Part shown: positions 28,445-37,318 of the stretch, one piece after another | How positions within the stretch are numbered: position 1 is the first letter of the stretch | Layout of the letters: each line of letters starts with the position of its first letter | Source of the DNA: Deltaproteobacteria bacterium | GTDB taxonomy: Bacteria; Desulfobacterota; BSN033; WVXP01 | NCBI GenBank assembly: GCA_019308905.1 | Contig: JAFDHF010000005.1 | Coordinates: 41,868-105,867 of the forward strand | DNA: 64,000 bases | Direction: 5' to 3' | The notes under the pieces: model-generated | Databases searched by the model: none | The model's input: the letters and a program-made list of their open reading frames with translations, nothing else | What the model was told of the DNA's origin: nothing | Translations under genes and position numbers: made by a program

Positions 28445-28476
28445 CTTGAAATCCGGGGAAAGGTGTTTACTAGAAG
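28445..28476 (+). promoter_or_regulatory. Heat-shock (sigma-32-like) promoter candidate
   Basis: CTTGAAA at 28445-28451 is an exact sigma-32 -35 sequence. About 14 nt later comes TTTACTAGA; the downstream CCCCAT-type -10 is not well kept. It precedes the hsp20-hsp20-dnaJ cluster by about 40 bp. Confidence 0.4.
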
Positions 28477-28511
28477 AATAGGCAGATCAAACCGGAAAGG
28501 AGGAGATGGAG

Positions 28512-28958
28512 ATGGCGATTGTTCGGTGGCAGACCGAATCCAGTCCCTTCAGTGAACTCGAACGGCTTCGAGCGGAAGTTGAGCGGCTGTTCGACGATTT
28601 TGGAAGCGAAAGCGCGCCTTTTCTGAGCCGGGCATATCCGGCGGTAAACCTCAGCGAGGACGAGGAGAATTTCTACGTGAGAGCGGAACTTCCCGGTGTC
28701 AAGCCGGAGAATCTTGACGTGACCGTTGTGGAAGGTCGCCTCATGATCCGGGGTGAGCGGAAAGTCACCACCGAAGAGGAGGGTACGAGTTACCACCGGC
28801 AGGAGAGAGAAGGCGGAATCTTCAGGCGTGTCATGGCTCTCCCTGAGAAGGTGGATCCCGGCAGGGTCTCGGCGGGGCTGAGAAACGGTGTGTTGACCGT
28901 CACCCTTCCCAAGAGCCAGGAGGCCAAACCCCGGAGGATAACCGTCAGCGCGTCGTGA
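28512..28958 (+). CDS. Small heat-shock protein Hsp20 (first copy)
   Basis: ATP-independent holdase that binds unfolding proteins. The alpha-crystallin domain spans about residues 40-140: FYVRAELPGVKPENLDVTV, the GEREV-like GERKV, and the closing GVLTVTLPKS with the conserved A-x-x-x-N-G-V-L motif (AGLRNGVLTV). AGGAGG (28498-28503) is 8 nt from ATG 28512 and only 2 nt from ATG 28506, so the second start is preferred (148 aa). First gene of a stress cluster. Confidence 0.93.
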   Translation: MAIVRWQTESSPFSELERLRAEVERLFDDFGSESAPFLSRAYPAVNLSEDEENFYVRAELPGVKPENLDVTVVEGRLMIRGERKVTTEEEGTSYHRQEREGGIFRRVMALPEKVDPGRVSAGLRNGVLTVTLPKSQEAKPRRITVSAS

Positions 28959-28984
28959 TCGATTACCCCAAGGAGGATGTTGCC

Positions 28985-29392
28985 ATGACGACAAAAAAGG
29001 AGATGGCAGTGAAGCAGAAGAAAGAGTTGGACAGGAAAGGAGGAGAGACCACCCGGCCCGGTCCGGTCTTCATACCGGCCGTTGATATTCTAGAGAATGA
29101 GAACGAAATCACCATCCTTGCCGATATGCCCGGTGTTGACGGCAAGAAGGTGGATATCGACTTGAGGGACAGTACCCTCACGATCTATGGCAGGATCGAT
29201 CGTGTGGAAGGAGAAAAGGAGGTTTCCGTACATAGAGAATTCCAGTGGGGGGACTATCTCAGACAGTTCACCATCTCCGACGTGATCGATCAGGAGAAGA
29301 TCACGGCCAAGATGGAGCAGGGGGTTCTCAGGCTGATCCTGCCAAAGGCTGAGAAGGCGAAACCTCAAAAGATACAGGTGACGACCAGTTGA
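28985..29392 (+). CDS. Small heat-shock protein Hsp20 (second copy)
   Basis: Second holdase, 135 residues, clearly diverged from the first. It has a Lys-rich N-terminal tail (about 1-25), then the alpha-crystallin domain (ITILADMPGVDGKKVDIDL, GVLRLILPKAEKAKP). ATG 28985 has AGGAGG (28971-28976) 8 nt upstream, which decides the start over an in-frame codon at 28955. It begins 26 bp after the first hsp20. Paired divergent Hsp20s often form mixed oligomers. Confidence 0.92.
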   Translation: MTTKKEMAVKQKKELDRKGGETTRPGPVFIPAVDILENENEITILADMPGVDGKKVDIDLRDSTLTIYGRIDRVEGEKEVSVHREFQWGDYLRQFTISDVIDQEKITAKMEQGVLRLILPKAEKAKPQKIQVTTS

Positions 29393-29401
29393 GAGGGATC
29401 A

Positions 29402-29428
29402 GGGGGCTCCGGAACATGAGCCCCCTTT
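29402..29428 (+). terminator. Stem-loop terminator or attenuator after hsp20 pair
   Basis: GGGGGCTC (29402-29409) pairs exactly with GAGCCCCC (29418-29425) around an 8-nt loop, followed by TTTCCC. The U-run is short, so partial read-through into dnaJ is likely. Confidence 0.55.
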
Positions 29429-29479
29429 CCCAATGCCCTGGTGCCTGGGACAGATCCGGTTTCCCCTGGAAGGGTCGAG

Positions 29480-30154
29480 ATGAAGAAGGACTACTATGAG
29501 ATCCTCGGTGTAAGTCGGGAAGCGGATTTGGGGGAGATCAAGAAAGCATACAGAGCTGCTGCAAAGCGGTCTCATCCGGATGTCTCACACGAAAATGAGG
29601 AGAAGTTCAAGGAGATTCAACAGGCCTACGAAACCCTTTCCGACCCTGCAAAAAGGAAAGACTACAATCAGCAGCTGAGCCGTCAGGGTTCCTCGCCTGT
29701 CGGGCATTGGCATGACGTTCCCTTCGCGGGTTGGGCGCCGAGCATATTCGATTATGTAGAGCATCTCTTTTCGGGTTTGAATCCGCTCCTTGGCCGCTGG
29801 TGGGCGGATTCAGGGCCAAAAGAACGGGAGGGCCCGACCCTGGAGATAGTCCTTACCCCTGAGGAGGCGAGAAGAGGAGGAGAGATGGGGCTGGATATCC
29901 CGTGGCAAGGGCCGTGTGTGCGGTGCCATGGGAGTGGAAGAGTGGGAAGGTTGATCTGCGGGCGATGCCGGGGGCGGGGTATAGAGGAGTCGATCCGGAA
30001 AACCCGGCTCAGGATCCCCCCGCGAGTCCGTGATCGCTCTCGGGCAAAGGTTCGTATCGATTTCCCAGAAGGGGGAGGGATCGAGCTCGCAGTCCTCATC
30101 AGGGTCGGGGGCCGTCAGGAGGATGTGAATTCGAGGCAGGGACCAGCAGGCTAA
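29480..30154 (+). CDS. J-domain protein with a single reduced zinc site
   Basis: DnaK co-chaperone-like protein of 224 residues. The J domain (1-66) is complete, with His32-Pro33-Asp34. The middle (about 70-140) is not the usual Gly/Phe-rich linker. Only two CxxCxGxG motifs follow (Cys146/149 and Cys160/163), one zinc site where canonical DnaJ has four motifs, and the C-terminal substrate domain is very short. ATG 29480 begins the family-typical MKKDYYEILGV. It belongs with the upstream hsp20 pair and overlaps the convergent aminotransferase gene by 4 nt. Confidence 0.85.
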   Translation: MKKDYYEILGVSREADLGEIKKAYRAAAKRSHPDVSHENEEKFKEIQQAYETLSDPAKRKDYNQQLSRQGSSPVGHWHDVPFAGWAPSIFDYVEHLFSGLNPLLGRWWADSGPKEREGPTLEIVLTPEEARRGGEMGLDIPWQGPCVRCHGSGRVGRLICGRCRGRGIEESIRKTRLRIPPRVRDRSRAKVRIDFPEGGGIELAVLIRVGGRQEDVNSRQGPAG

Positions 30155-31539
30155 TAGAGCAGTTCCGGGCAACTCTTCTCGATCAGGGGCCTCAACTGAT
30201 CCAGGGAGTCATCGAAAGCCTCCAGAGCACGGTGAATCTCTTTCCCTGTCATGGGAGACGAGATACAGAGCATGATCCTTGCTGGAGTGTAGATGCCCCT
30301 GTTCCTCAGAGCAAGGCAGAGGAGATCGTTTATGGGAAGAGTCGAGTCCCGGTCTGCCCGGGCTGTTCTCACGTCCGTCACGGGCCTGGTCGAAAGATGG
30401 AGGTTCATGAGAGAACCCACACCCGTGAGTTGCCCCTTGATCCCCTTTCTGTGCATGATCTCCTCGATGCCCGTTCTCAGGCGGTCTCCGGTCTGATTGA
30501 TCCCGGAGATCAGGGACTCCTGCACTTCCTCCATGGCGGCGAGTCCCGCTGCCATGGTGAGGGCGTTCCCATTGAATGTTCCTGAGTGGTGGAGGGGGTT
30601 TTCCCTCTTTGGAGAGAAGATATCCATGATATCCTCCCTACCGCCGAAAGCCCCGATGGGCAGGCCTCCGCCGATGATCTTTCCGAAGGTCGTGAGGTCC
30701 GGCCGGACTCCATAGAGTTGCTGTGCACCCCCGGTGGCGAGCCGGAAGGAGATGATCTCGTCGAAGATCAAGATGATTTCATACTGGTCGGTGATCTCTC
30801 TAAGAAACTCGAGAAAAGACCTTTGGGCGGGTATCATCCCTGCTGCCCCCATTACCGGTTCTATGATGACCGCTGCGATCTCTTCCCTGTTTCCCCGGAT
30901 AATTCTCTCCGTGGCTTCGATGTTGTTGAAAGGTGCGATCAGTACATCTTGCAAAACCCCGGGGGAGATACCTCCCGTGTCGGGGAGGGGGACGGGAGCG
31001 TCTGCGGGACCGGCCTGGGAGAGATCCGGGGAGACACTGATCTCCATCTGTTCGGTGGTACCATGGAAGCCCCCTTCCATTTTGACCACCTTGTTTCTCC
31101 CGGTAATGGACCGGGCTGCCCGAAGGGCGAACATGACCGCCTCGGTCCCCGTATTGCAGAATCTTATTCTATCCACGGAGTCGACACGCTCACACAGGCA
31201 CTGGGCCAATTCATATTGGCTCTGCGAAGGAGCCCCGAGGATTACGCCTTTCTCCATCTGTTTCGAAATGGCATTATTCACCCGAGGGTGGGCATGCCCT
31301 AGGATGAGTACCGTGAAGTTGTTCATGAAATCGATGTATTCGTTCCCGTCCACATCGGCGAGGAAGCACCCCCTGCCCATCTCCATATAGATAGGGTAGG
31401 GCCGGGTGTCTGTGGTAGACCGAGTGCTTCCCCCGGGCAGGTACAGACAGGCTGTCTCGTCGAGTATTCGCGATTTCTCTGTTCGAGAAAGATACTCCCT
31501 CTCTATCTCAGTCTCTCCGGTGAGCACTGGCTTCCCCAT
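30151..31539 (-). CDS. Class III PLP aminotransferase of the glutamate-1-semialdehyde aminomutase type
   Basis: A 462-residue fold-type I PLP enzyme. It has FCNTGTEAVMFALRAAR, GGFHGTTE, the Asp of LIFDEIISFR, the catalytic Lys in TTFGKIIGGGLPIGAFGG and the HSGTFNGNALTMAAG segment, all close to HemL. It is about 30 residues longer than typical HemL, and no other haem-pathway gene is near, so it may act on another amino or keto substrate. ATG 31539 has GGGGGAG about 5 nt upstream and is preferred over 31557. Confidence 0.8.
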   Translation of the reverse strand: MGKPVLTGETEIEREYLSRTEKSRILDETACLYLPGGSTRSTTDTRPYPIYMEMGRGCFLADVDGNEYIDFMNNFTVLILGHAHPRVNNAISKQMEKGVILGAPSQSQYELAQCLCERVDSVDRIRFCNTGTEAVMFALRAARSITGRNKVVKMEGGFHGTTEQMEISVSPDLSQAGPADAPVPLPDTGGISPGVLQDVLIAPFNNIEATERIIRGNREEIAAVIIEPVMGAAGMIPAQRSFLEFLREITDQYEIILIFDEIISFRLATGGAQQLYGVRPDLTTFGKIIGGGLPIGAFGGREDIMDIFSPKRENPLHHSGTFNGNALTMAAGLAAMEEVQESLISGINQTGDRLRTGIEEIMHRKGIKGQLTGVGSLMNLHLSTRPVTDVRTARADRDSTLPINDLLCLALRNRGIYTPARIMLCISSPMTGKEIHRALEAFDDSLDQLRPLIEKSCPELLY

Positions 31540-32194
31540 TTTTCTCCCCCTCTTCACTGGTTGATTGAGCAGGCCGTTCGTGAGAACCGGAGAAGAACTC
31601 CCATATTCTTCTCCCCCTCTCCTGCCACAAAGGCGGCTTGACCGGCAGGATCAGCCGGATCGGATTCTAAAGGAAAGAGGCTTCCTTTTCAAGGGCCGTG
31701 CGGGCCGAGCTATTTGCGCTGTAGCCTTCCGGCGTAACCTCGTGCTCCAGACCAACGGCCGCATCCGGTCGGACCGGCCGATCTCGACACTGCCAAGGGC
31801 CATCGATGACATCACCACAAGGCCCTTGTCTTGACCGGGCCGGTGGTTCCTGGTAGCCTAGCTAGTCGTCACCGAGAAGCGTCCCCGTGAAGATCGCCTG
31901 GATTGGGGAATCCGGTGGTCTTCGCCGGGAGAGCCCCTGCTGGGAGGCAAAGCCCGCTGCAGTGGTGCGGGGGACCGTGGGAGGAACGGGGTCTCTTGCC
32001 CGGCGGGGCTCTCACCATTCAAGGCGAGCGTCGGAGGGGCTGAACCGTGATGATCGCCCGGAGACAGAGAGCCGACCGGTTCCGGTATGGGCTCGGGGGA
32101 GTTCCCTGGTTCTGGGAATGTTTCTTCGACCCTTCAAGGATGCCGGCAGGCGGTATGGAGCCGGGCAAAGCCCCGTGGCGCTCGAGACACTCCC
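31540..32194. other. Gene-free divergent region
   Basis: 655 bp between the aminotransferase and the MFS gene. It contains the palindrome at 31589-31614 and a loose AAGGGCC...GGCCCTT stem near 31796-31828. Open frames here lack start sites and family resemblance. Confidence 0.5.
31589..31614. promoter_or_regulatory. Perfect 9-bp palindrome, possible operator
   Basis: GGAGAAGAA and TTCTTCTCC separated by 8 bp, 50 bp upstream of the class III aminotransferase start. It could be a dimeric repressor site or a leader hairpin. Confidence 0.35.
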
Positions 32195-33397
32195 ATGATA
32201 AAGAAGGCCTTTCCCGTTCTGGCTCTTTCCGTCTTCTCCTCCATGCTGGGAGCGGGGATCATCGCTCCTCTGCTGCCCCTTTACGCCGAGAACCTGGGAG
32301 CATCCGGCATCTGGATAGGGATAATCTTTTCGAGCTTCTCCATCACCCGCGCGATATTCATGCCCCTTTTCGGCTGGCTTTCCGATCGCAACGGCCGGAA
32401 GTTCTTCATCTGTATGGGCCTTCTCTCGTATTCGGTCGTCTCCCTCGGATACATATGGGCCGACGGTGTTGTGCGGCTGACCCTGGTCCGCCTCCTCCAT
32501 GGGACCGCGGGCGGCATGATATTCCCCATAGCCCAGGCCTATGTGGGAGACATCTCCCCCGTGGATGAAGAGGGGAGGTGGATGGGCTATTTCAACGCCG
32601 CCTTCCTGCTGGGATTCGGGTTCGGCCCTCTTATGGGAGGGGCCGTGACGGAGCACTTCGGCATGAATGTCGCCTTCTCCGCCATGGGAGGGCTTAACCT
32701 GCTCGCCTTTCTGATAGCCGCCTTGTTTCTCCCAGACAGCAAGAGAGGAAAAATGAGGGCAGGTCATGTTTCCTCTTTCAGGCAGATGAGCACCAGCGGC
32801 ACGAGTAGGGGGCTGTTCTGTTACCGGTTGGCCTTTGCCCTGGGAAGAGGAACCTTCACCGCCTTCCTGCCGATCTTTGCGGGCCTCTCCGTGGGTTTGA
32901 GCCCGGGTCTCATCGGAACGGTCCTGGGGGTCAACATTCTGCTCATGTCTCTGTTCCAGGTCTGTGCAGGCAGGATCGCCGACAGGTTGAGCAGGAGACT
33001 CCTCGTCGTTATCGGAGGCCTTATCCTGGTTCCCTTCCTGGCGTTTATCCCCTCGACTCGGAGTTTCTGGCAGCTGCTGGGGCTCTGTGCCCTGGGGGGG
33101 CTCGGGGGTGCCGTTTCCCTGTCGGCTGCCTCGGCCCTGATGGTTGAGGAGGGCAGGAGATTCGGTATGGGTTCGGCTGCGGCCATGTTCACGGTGGCCA
33201 TGAGCATCGGCATGGCCATCGGGCCGATTCTTTCGGGCCTGATCGTTGATTTGTCTGGGGTCGAATGGGCCTTCTACCTTGCCACCATCCTGACATTTGC
33301 GGGGACGGTCCTGTTTGCCTGGTTCAGCCGGAATCACCCACAGGAACCGCAACGCGTCCGCTCCGTCCCGGAAGTTGACGGTAGGCGATCTCCCTGA
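32195..33397 (+). CDS. MFS drug/metabolite efflux transporter
   Basis: A 400-residue major facilitator with 12 predicted helices. Motif A is present between helices 2 and 3 (FGWLSDRNGRKF) and partly repeated after helix 8 (AGRIADRLSRR). GMGSAAAMFTVAMSIGMAIGPILSG matches the multidrug-efflux branch motif C region. No strong ribosome site is seen; ATG 32195 is chosen because the first helix starts right after it. Its 3' end overlaps the convergent arnD gene by 74 bp. Confidence 0.88.
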   Translation: MIKKAFPVLALSVFSSMLGAGIIAPLLPLYAENLGASGIWIGIIFSSFSITRAIFMPLFGWLSDRNGRKFFICMGLLSYSVVSLGYIWADGVVRLTLVRLLHGTAGGMIFPIAQAYVGDISPVDEEGRWMGYFNAAFLLGFGFGPLMGGAVTEHFGMNVAFSAMGGLNLLAFLIAALFLPDSKRGKMRAGHVSSFRQMSTSGTSRGLFCYRLAFALGRGTFTAFLPIFAGLSVGLSPGLIGTVLGVNILLMSLFQVCAGRIADRLSRRLLVVIGGLILVPFLAFIPSTRSFWQLLGLCALGGLGGAVSLSAASALMVEEGRRFGMGSAAAMFTVAMSIGMAIGPILSGLIVDLSGVEWAFYLATILTFAGTVLFAWFSRNHPQEPQRVRSVPEVDGRRSP

Positions 33398-34235
33398 CCG
33401 GCAGATCCTTTTTCTTTGCAAGGCTGCAGACCCGGTCAAGAGGCAGGAAGCTGAAGCCCCGGCCCAGGGCCACCTCCAACAATCGGGAAAAGGCGTCGGT
33501 GTAGAGTCTTCCTTCCACTTCGGCATGAATGGCCAACACGTTTGGCTCTCTCTCTTTCAACCTGGCGATTTGGTAGGCTACAAGGCCGGCCCGGCTCATG
33601 CCGTTGAGGCCGATGATTTCTTCTATGCACGGTTGGTTTGAGGGGATCTGGAGAGTCTTGAAGACCCTCTTCCCTATACGGGGATAGAAGGGGCCTTCTC
33701 CACGGGTGTCGCTCGAGTAGTCCAGGCCGAGGCTCTCCTGGACTTCGAGGCTGTCCCGGGTGCAATACCATGCCGGAGCGGCGGTGGCCTTTGGATCCCG
33801 CCCCAGGATTTCCCTGTATGCACGGAAGGATTTGTCGAACTCCTGTCCAATCTCCTGTCTCGAGAGCTGGTCGAGGTGGTCCTGCCATCTCCGGTGATCC
33901 CAGGCATGGACCCCTATCTCGTGTCCTTCCCGGTCGATCTGCCTTACCGTCTCGGGGAAGGCAAGGGCGATATGGGGAGCCGGCAGGAGGGTCCCATAGA
34001 AAAGGGTCCTCAGCCCGTAAAGACGGGGAGCCCTCGTGCGGATCATCTTTGAGAGGAAACCCCGTCTTCGCAGGAGATTCCAAACCGCCTTTCCCGAGTT
34101 GTCAGGACCAAAGGAGAGGAAGAAAGTGGCCTGAATTCCGAAATCCCTCAGAATGGCCAACAGGGTGGGCACTCCGAGCTTCATGCCCTGATGGGTGTCC
34201 ACGTCTATTTTGAGGGCGATGACACGCTCTTCCAT
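33324..34235 (-). CDS. arnD: ArnD-type deformylase (4-deoxy-4-formamido-L-arabinose-phosphoundecaprenol)
   Basis: Polysaccharide-deacetylase-fold enzyme that removes the formyl group from undecaprenyl-phosphate-Ara4FN to give undecaprenyl-phosphate-L-Ara4N. The 303 residues carry the NodB-type metal site: [10 protein letters not shown] and HAWDHRRW. ArnD-specific stretches include [17 protein letters not shown] and a W-containing AAPAWYC. It is the last gene of the arn operon, overlapping the decarboxylase gene by 31 nt. Confidence 0.93.
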   Translation of the reverse strand: MEERVIALKIDVDTHQGMKLGVPTLLAILRDFGIQATFFLSFGPDNSGKAVWNLLRRRGFLSKMIRTRAPRLYGLRTLFYGTLLPAPHIALAFPETVRQIDREGHEIGVHAWDHRRWQDHLDQLSRQEIGQEFDKSFRAYREILGRDPKATAAPAWYCTRDSLEVQESLGLDYSSDTRGEGPFYPRIGKRVFKTLQIPSNQPCIEEIIGLNGMSRAGLVAYQIARLKEREPNVLAIHAEVEGRLYTDAFSRLLEVALGRGFSFLPLDRVCSLAKKKDLPVREIAYRQLPGRSGRVAVPVGDSG

Positions 34236-35311
34236 GGGCTTACACTCTCGGGTGACTTCCCCGGTTCCTGAGCGGGTAGTTCCAGACCGTTGGCCTTGCT
34301 CTCCTGGATGAAGAATTCCAGGGTCTTCTTCAGGGCATCGTCCAGACCGGTCTTGGGTTCCCAGCCAAGGAGCTTGCGTGCCTTATCGATGTTGGGTTTC
34401 CGCAGAAGAATGTCCTGGTACCCCTTGCCGTAGTATTCGGATGAGGGGACCTCTATGATCTCCGATACACCGGACCGCCCGGCCCCCTCCGGGTGCTCCA
34501 CGAAGAGCTTCCTCAATTTTAGGGCGAGTTCCTTGATGCTGCATTCGTTGTCCGGATTGCCGATGTTGAATATCTCGCCCCGGCATATGCCTTGACGGTT
34601 CTCTATGATTTTCATCAGACAGTCGATCCCGTCCTCTACGTAGGTGAAACAGCGCCGCTGTTCCCCCCCGTCGACCAGCCTGATCGGCTGGCCCTGGACG
34701 AGGTCGATGATGAACTGGGTCACCACACGGGAGCTGCCCTCCTTGGCTGCATAGATGTCATCAAGGCGGGGGCCGATCCAGTTGAAAGGGCGGATCAACG
34801 TGAAATCGAGCTGCCCTGCAGCCCCGTAAGCCCATATCACACGGTCGAGGAGTTGCTTCGAACAGGCGTAGATCCAGCGCTGCTTGCAGATGGGTCCCAT
34901 GACCAGATGGGTCGTGTCCTCTGAGAAATCGGAATCCCGGCTCATGCCGTAGACCTCCGAGGTGGAGGGAAAGACGATGCGCTTTCGGTATTTGACACAG
35001 AGCCTGACGATCCTCAGATTCTCCTCGAAATCGAGTTCAAAGACCTCGAGGGGACGCCTCACATAGGACATGGGCGTGGCGATCGCCACCAGGGGAAGAA
35101 CGATGTCGCACTTCTTGACGTGATACTCGACCCATTCCTTGTGGATCGAGATATCCCCCTCTATGAAGTGGAACCTCGAATGGCCCATGGAGTGGGCCAG
35201 CTTCGAGTCGGAGAGATCCATCCCGTAGATCTCCCAGTCGGTCTCCGCCAGGATTCTCCTCACCAGGCTGTTGCCTATGAAGCCATTCACACCGAGAATC
35301 AGTATTTTCAT
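34205..35311 (-). CDS. UDP-glucuronate oxidative decarboxylase (ArnA C-terminal domain as separate gene)
   Basis: NAD-dependent SDR enzyme equivalent to the C-terminal half of E. coli ArnA, which converts UDP-glucuronate to UDP-4-keto-pentose. The 368 residues show the Rossmann motif [10 protein letters not shown], then [10 protein letters not shown] with the catalytic Ser/Thr, the YACSK Tyr-Lys pair and the ArnA-type [12 protein letters not shown]. The ATG overlaps the stop of the formyltransferase gene (ATGA). A free-standing decarboxylase next to a free-standing formyltransferase means ArnA is split here. Confidence 0.93.
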   Translation of the reverse strand: MKILILGVNGFIGNSLVRRILAETDWEIYGMDLSDSKLAHSMGHSRFHFIEGDISIHKEWVEYHVKKCDIVLPLVAIATPMSYVRRPLEVFELDFEENLRIVRLCVKYRKRIVFPSTSEVYGMSRDSDFSEDTTHLVMGPICKQRWIYACSKQLLDRVIWAYGAAGQLDFTLIRPFNWIGPRLDDIYAAKEGSSRVVTQFIIDLVQGQPIRLVDGGEQRRCFTYVEDGIDCLMKIIENRQGICRGEIFNIGNPDNECSIKELALKLRKLFVEHPEGAGRSGVSEIIEVPSSEYYGKGYQDILLRKPNIDKARKLLGWEPKTGLDDALKKTLEFFIQESKANGLELPAQEPGKSPESVSPWKSVSSPSK

Positions 35312-36243
35312 GAGACTGTCTCCTCAAGGTCGAATCGGTCCGCCCCGCCGAAGGCCTCCCTCAGATCATCAAAGCCGCCGAGTTCAGGGCCACCTTCGAG
35401 CTGGCATTCAATGACTCTTATCGCTCCGTCGCCGGTTGCAACCAGAAGGCCCTCCTCGGTAGCCAGGATACTGCCCGGAGGTGCCGCTTCCCTCACATCG
35501 ACAGGCCTGGCTTTCCAGATGAAGACCTTCCTTCCTCCAAGAAAGGTGAAGGCTCCCGGGTAAGGGCGAGTCACGGCCCTGACGAGGTTGTGAATCTCCA
35601 TGCTGGTTCTGGTCCAGTCGATCAGCCCGTCCTCGGGGCGCCTTCCCCCGAAATACGATCCTTCAGAGGGGTTCTGGGGGATCCTCGGATTGGTTCCGGC
35701 CAGGATCCGGGGAAGTGCGTCTTCCAACAGGCGGGCAGCGGCTCTCTCCATCTTGTGATGGAGGGTGAGGGCGGTATCCTCGAAGTCGATACCGACCCGT
35801 GCTTGGGCGATTATGTCTCCCGCATCCGGGCGCTCCACCATGTAGTGGAGGGTGACACCTGTCTCCTTTTCCCCTTTCACAAGAACCCAGTTGACCGGGC
35901 ACCTTCCACGATACCGGGGCAGGTATGAACCATGGAGATTGATCGCCCCCTTGGCAGGGATCTCCAGGATCTGTCTTGAGAGCATCTGGCGGAAATAGAA
36001 GGAGAAAATCAGATCCGGCCGGAGGCTCTTCAGCAGATCGACCCAGTGAGGGTCGTTGATGTTGCCGGGAAAGTGACAGGAGAGTCCGTGGGCCCGTGCA
36101 AGATCTGCCACCGAATCGAACCAGATGTTCTCTCCCGGATCGTCCCTGTGGGTGAAGACCCCTACCACGTCCTGCTTCTTTCGGATCAAGACTTCCAGGC
36201 ACCGGCATCCGATGTTGTGGTAAGCCAGAACCGCGATTTTCAC
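35308..36243 (-). CDS. UDP-L-Ara4N formyltransferase (ArnA N-terminal domain as separate gene)
   Basis: Methionyl-tRNA-formyltransferase-fold enzyme equivalent to the N-terminal half of ArnA; it uses 10-formyl-tetrahydrofolate to N-formylate UDP-L-Ara4N. The 311 residues start with [19 protein letters not shown]. The catalytic core is [19 protein letters not shown] (Asn, His) with the Asp in PDAGDIIAQ. The C-terminal domain has [21 protein letters not shown] 36243 overlaps the arnC stop by 4 nt (GTGA), which fixes the start. Confidence 0.94.
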   Translation of the reverse strand: MKIAVLAYHNIGCRCLEVLIRKKQDVVGVFTHRDDPGENIWFDSVADLARAHGLSCHFPGNINDPHWVDLLKSLRPDLIFSFYFRQMLSRQILEIPAKGAINLHGSYLPRYRGRCPVNWVLVKGEKETGVTLHYMVERPDAGDIIAQARVGIDFEDTALTLHHKMERAAARLLEDALPRILAGTNPRIPQNPSEGSYFGGRRPEDGLIDWTRTSMEIHNLVRAVTRPYPGAFTFLGGRKVFIWKARPVDVREAAPPGSILATEEGLLVATGDGAIRVIECQLEGGPELGGFDDLREAFGGADRFDLEETVS

Positions 36244-37205
36244 TGGGCTCTTCCCCTGTGGCCATAGACCTCCTTGATGACGAATCTCGGCCGGTGTCTC
36301 ACCTCTCCATAGATACGCCCGACATACTCGCCCAGGAGGCCGAAGGCGAGAAACTGGGCCCCCACAAAGAAAAAGAGAATAGCAAAGAGGGTGAACGTCC
36401 CCCCTACAGCCCATTCGCTCCCTTTGATGAGCCTCATAATCAGCAGGAAAAGGCCGAAGCCCATACCGGCGGCGCAGATCCCTGTTCCGAGGACCATGAG
36501 CATCCTCAAGGGCCAGAGAGAGAAACTGGTGAGGAGGTCGAACTCCAGAGCGATCAGGCGGGTGAGGCTGTACTTTGACGTCCCGCCATGTCTCGACTCA
36601 TGCCTCACTTCTATCTCCGCGGTCCTAGCCGCATAGGTTGTAGCCAGTGCCGGTATGAAGGTCGAGAGCTCCCTGGAAGCACACATACTCTCCACCACGC
36701 TGCGGCTGTATGCCCGTAGCATGCATCCATAGTCCTTCAGATCGACCCCTGTTATCCGAGCGGTGATCCGGTTGATCAGACGGGAGACAACCCTTCTGAA
36801 GAGGGAGTCCTGGCGGTTCTCCCGGACCGTGGCCACCGCGTCGTAACCCTCTTCCATCTTGGAGACCAGTTTTGGGATCTCCTCCGGGGGATTCTGGAGG
36901 TCGGCATCGAGGGTGATGACGATCTTTCCGGAGGAGTGCTCGAAACCCGCGAACACGGCGGCGTGCTGCCCGTAGTTTCGGTTAAAGGCGATGACCGTGA
37001 TCTCCCTCATCTTCTCCCGGGCCTTTTTCAGGAGTTCGAGAGAAGCGTCACTGCTCCCGTCATCCACGAAGATGATCTCAAAGGGTTTGCCCAACCCCCT
37101 CAGAACCGTTGAGAGCCGATCCACGAGATTCTCGATGTTCTCCTCCTCGTTGAAGACGGGGATGACCACCGAAAGATACGGAGCCCTCTTCCGTGCGGCT
37201 GTCAT
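36240..37205 (-). CDS. arnC: Undecaprenyl-phosphate Ara4FN transferase ArnC (GT2)
   Basis: Membrane GT2 enzyme that moves 4-formamido-L-arabinose from UDP to undecaprenyl phosphate. The 321 residues have the GT-A core (VVIPVFNEEENIENLVDRL, DDGSSDAS, DADLQNPPEEI) and ArnC-like text (AFNRNYGQHAAVFAGF, GGTSKYSLTRLIALEFDLL). Two C-terminal membrane helices follow (about 235-290). ATG 37205 has GAGGT 6 nt upstream and is preferred over the TTG at 37253. It is coupled to the next gene by a 4-nt overlap. Confidence 0.92.
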   Translation of the reverse strand: MTAARKRAPYLSVVIPVFNEEENIENLVDRLSTVLRGLGKPFEIIFVDDGSSDASLELLKKAREKMREITVIAFNRNYGQHAAVFAGFEHSSGKIVITLDADLQNPPEEIPKLVSKMEEGYDAVATVRENRQDSLFRRVVSRLINRITARITGVDLKDYGCMLRAYSRSVVESMCASRELSTFIPALATTYAARTAEIEVRHESRHGGTSKYSLTRLIALEFDLLTSFSLWPLRMLMVLGTGICAAGMGFGLFLLIMRLIKGSEWAVGGTFTLFAILFFFVGAQFLAFGLLGEYVGRIYGEVRHRPRFVIKEVYGHRGRAQ

Positions 37206-37318
37206 AGAAGACCTCGGTCTGGTTCCTTCCGTGTCAAGGACTTTACCGGCCAACCTGTTTCCTCAACCTCCGTCCGGCAGCAGCGCGGCTTGCGGCCTTT
37301 GCCTATGCGTGCCGCTGT

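Noticed and set aside
30151..31539. Naming the aminotransferase hemL
   Set aside because: Motifs fit the GSA aminomutase family, but the protein is longer and no tetrapyrrole gene is nearby, so the specific name is not safe.
32012..33526. 504-codon minus-strand frame opposite the MFS gene
   Set aside because: Composition is Gln/Gly/Arg/His-rich as expected of an antisense frame, while the plus strand gives a complete 12-helix transporter.
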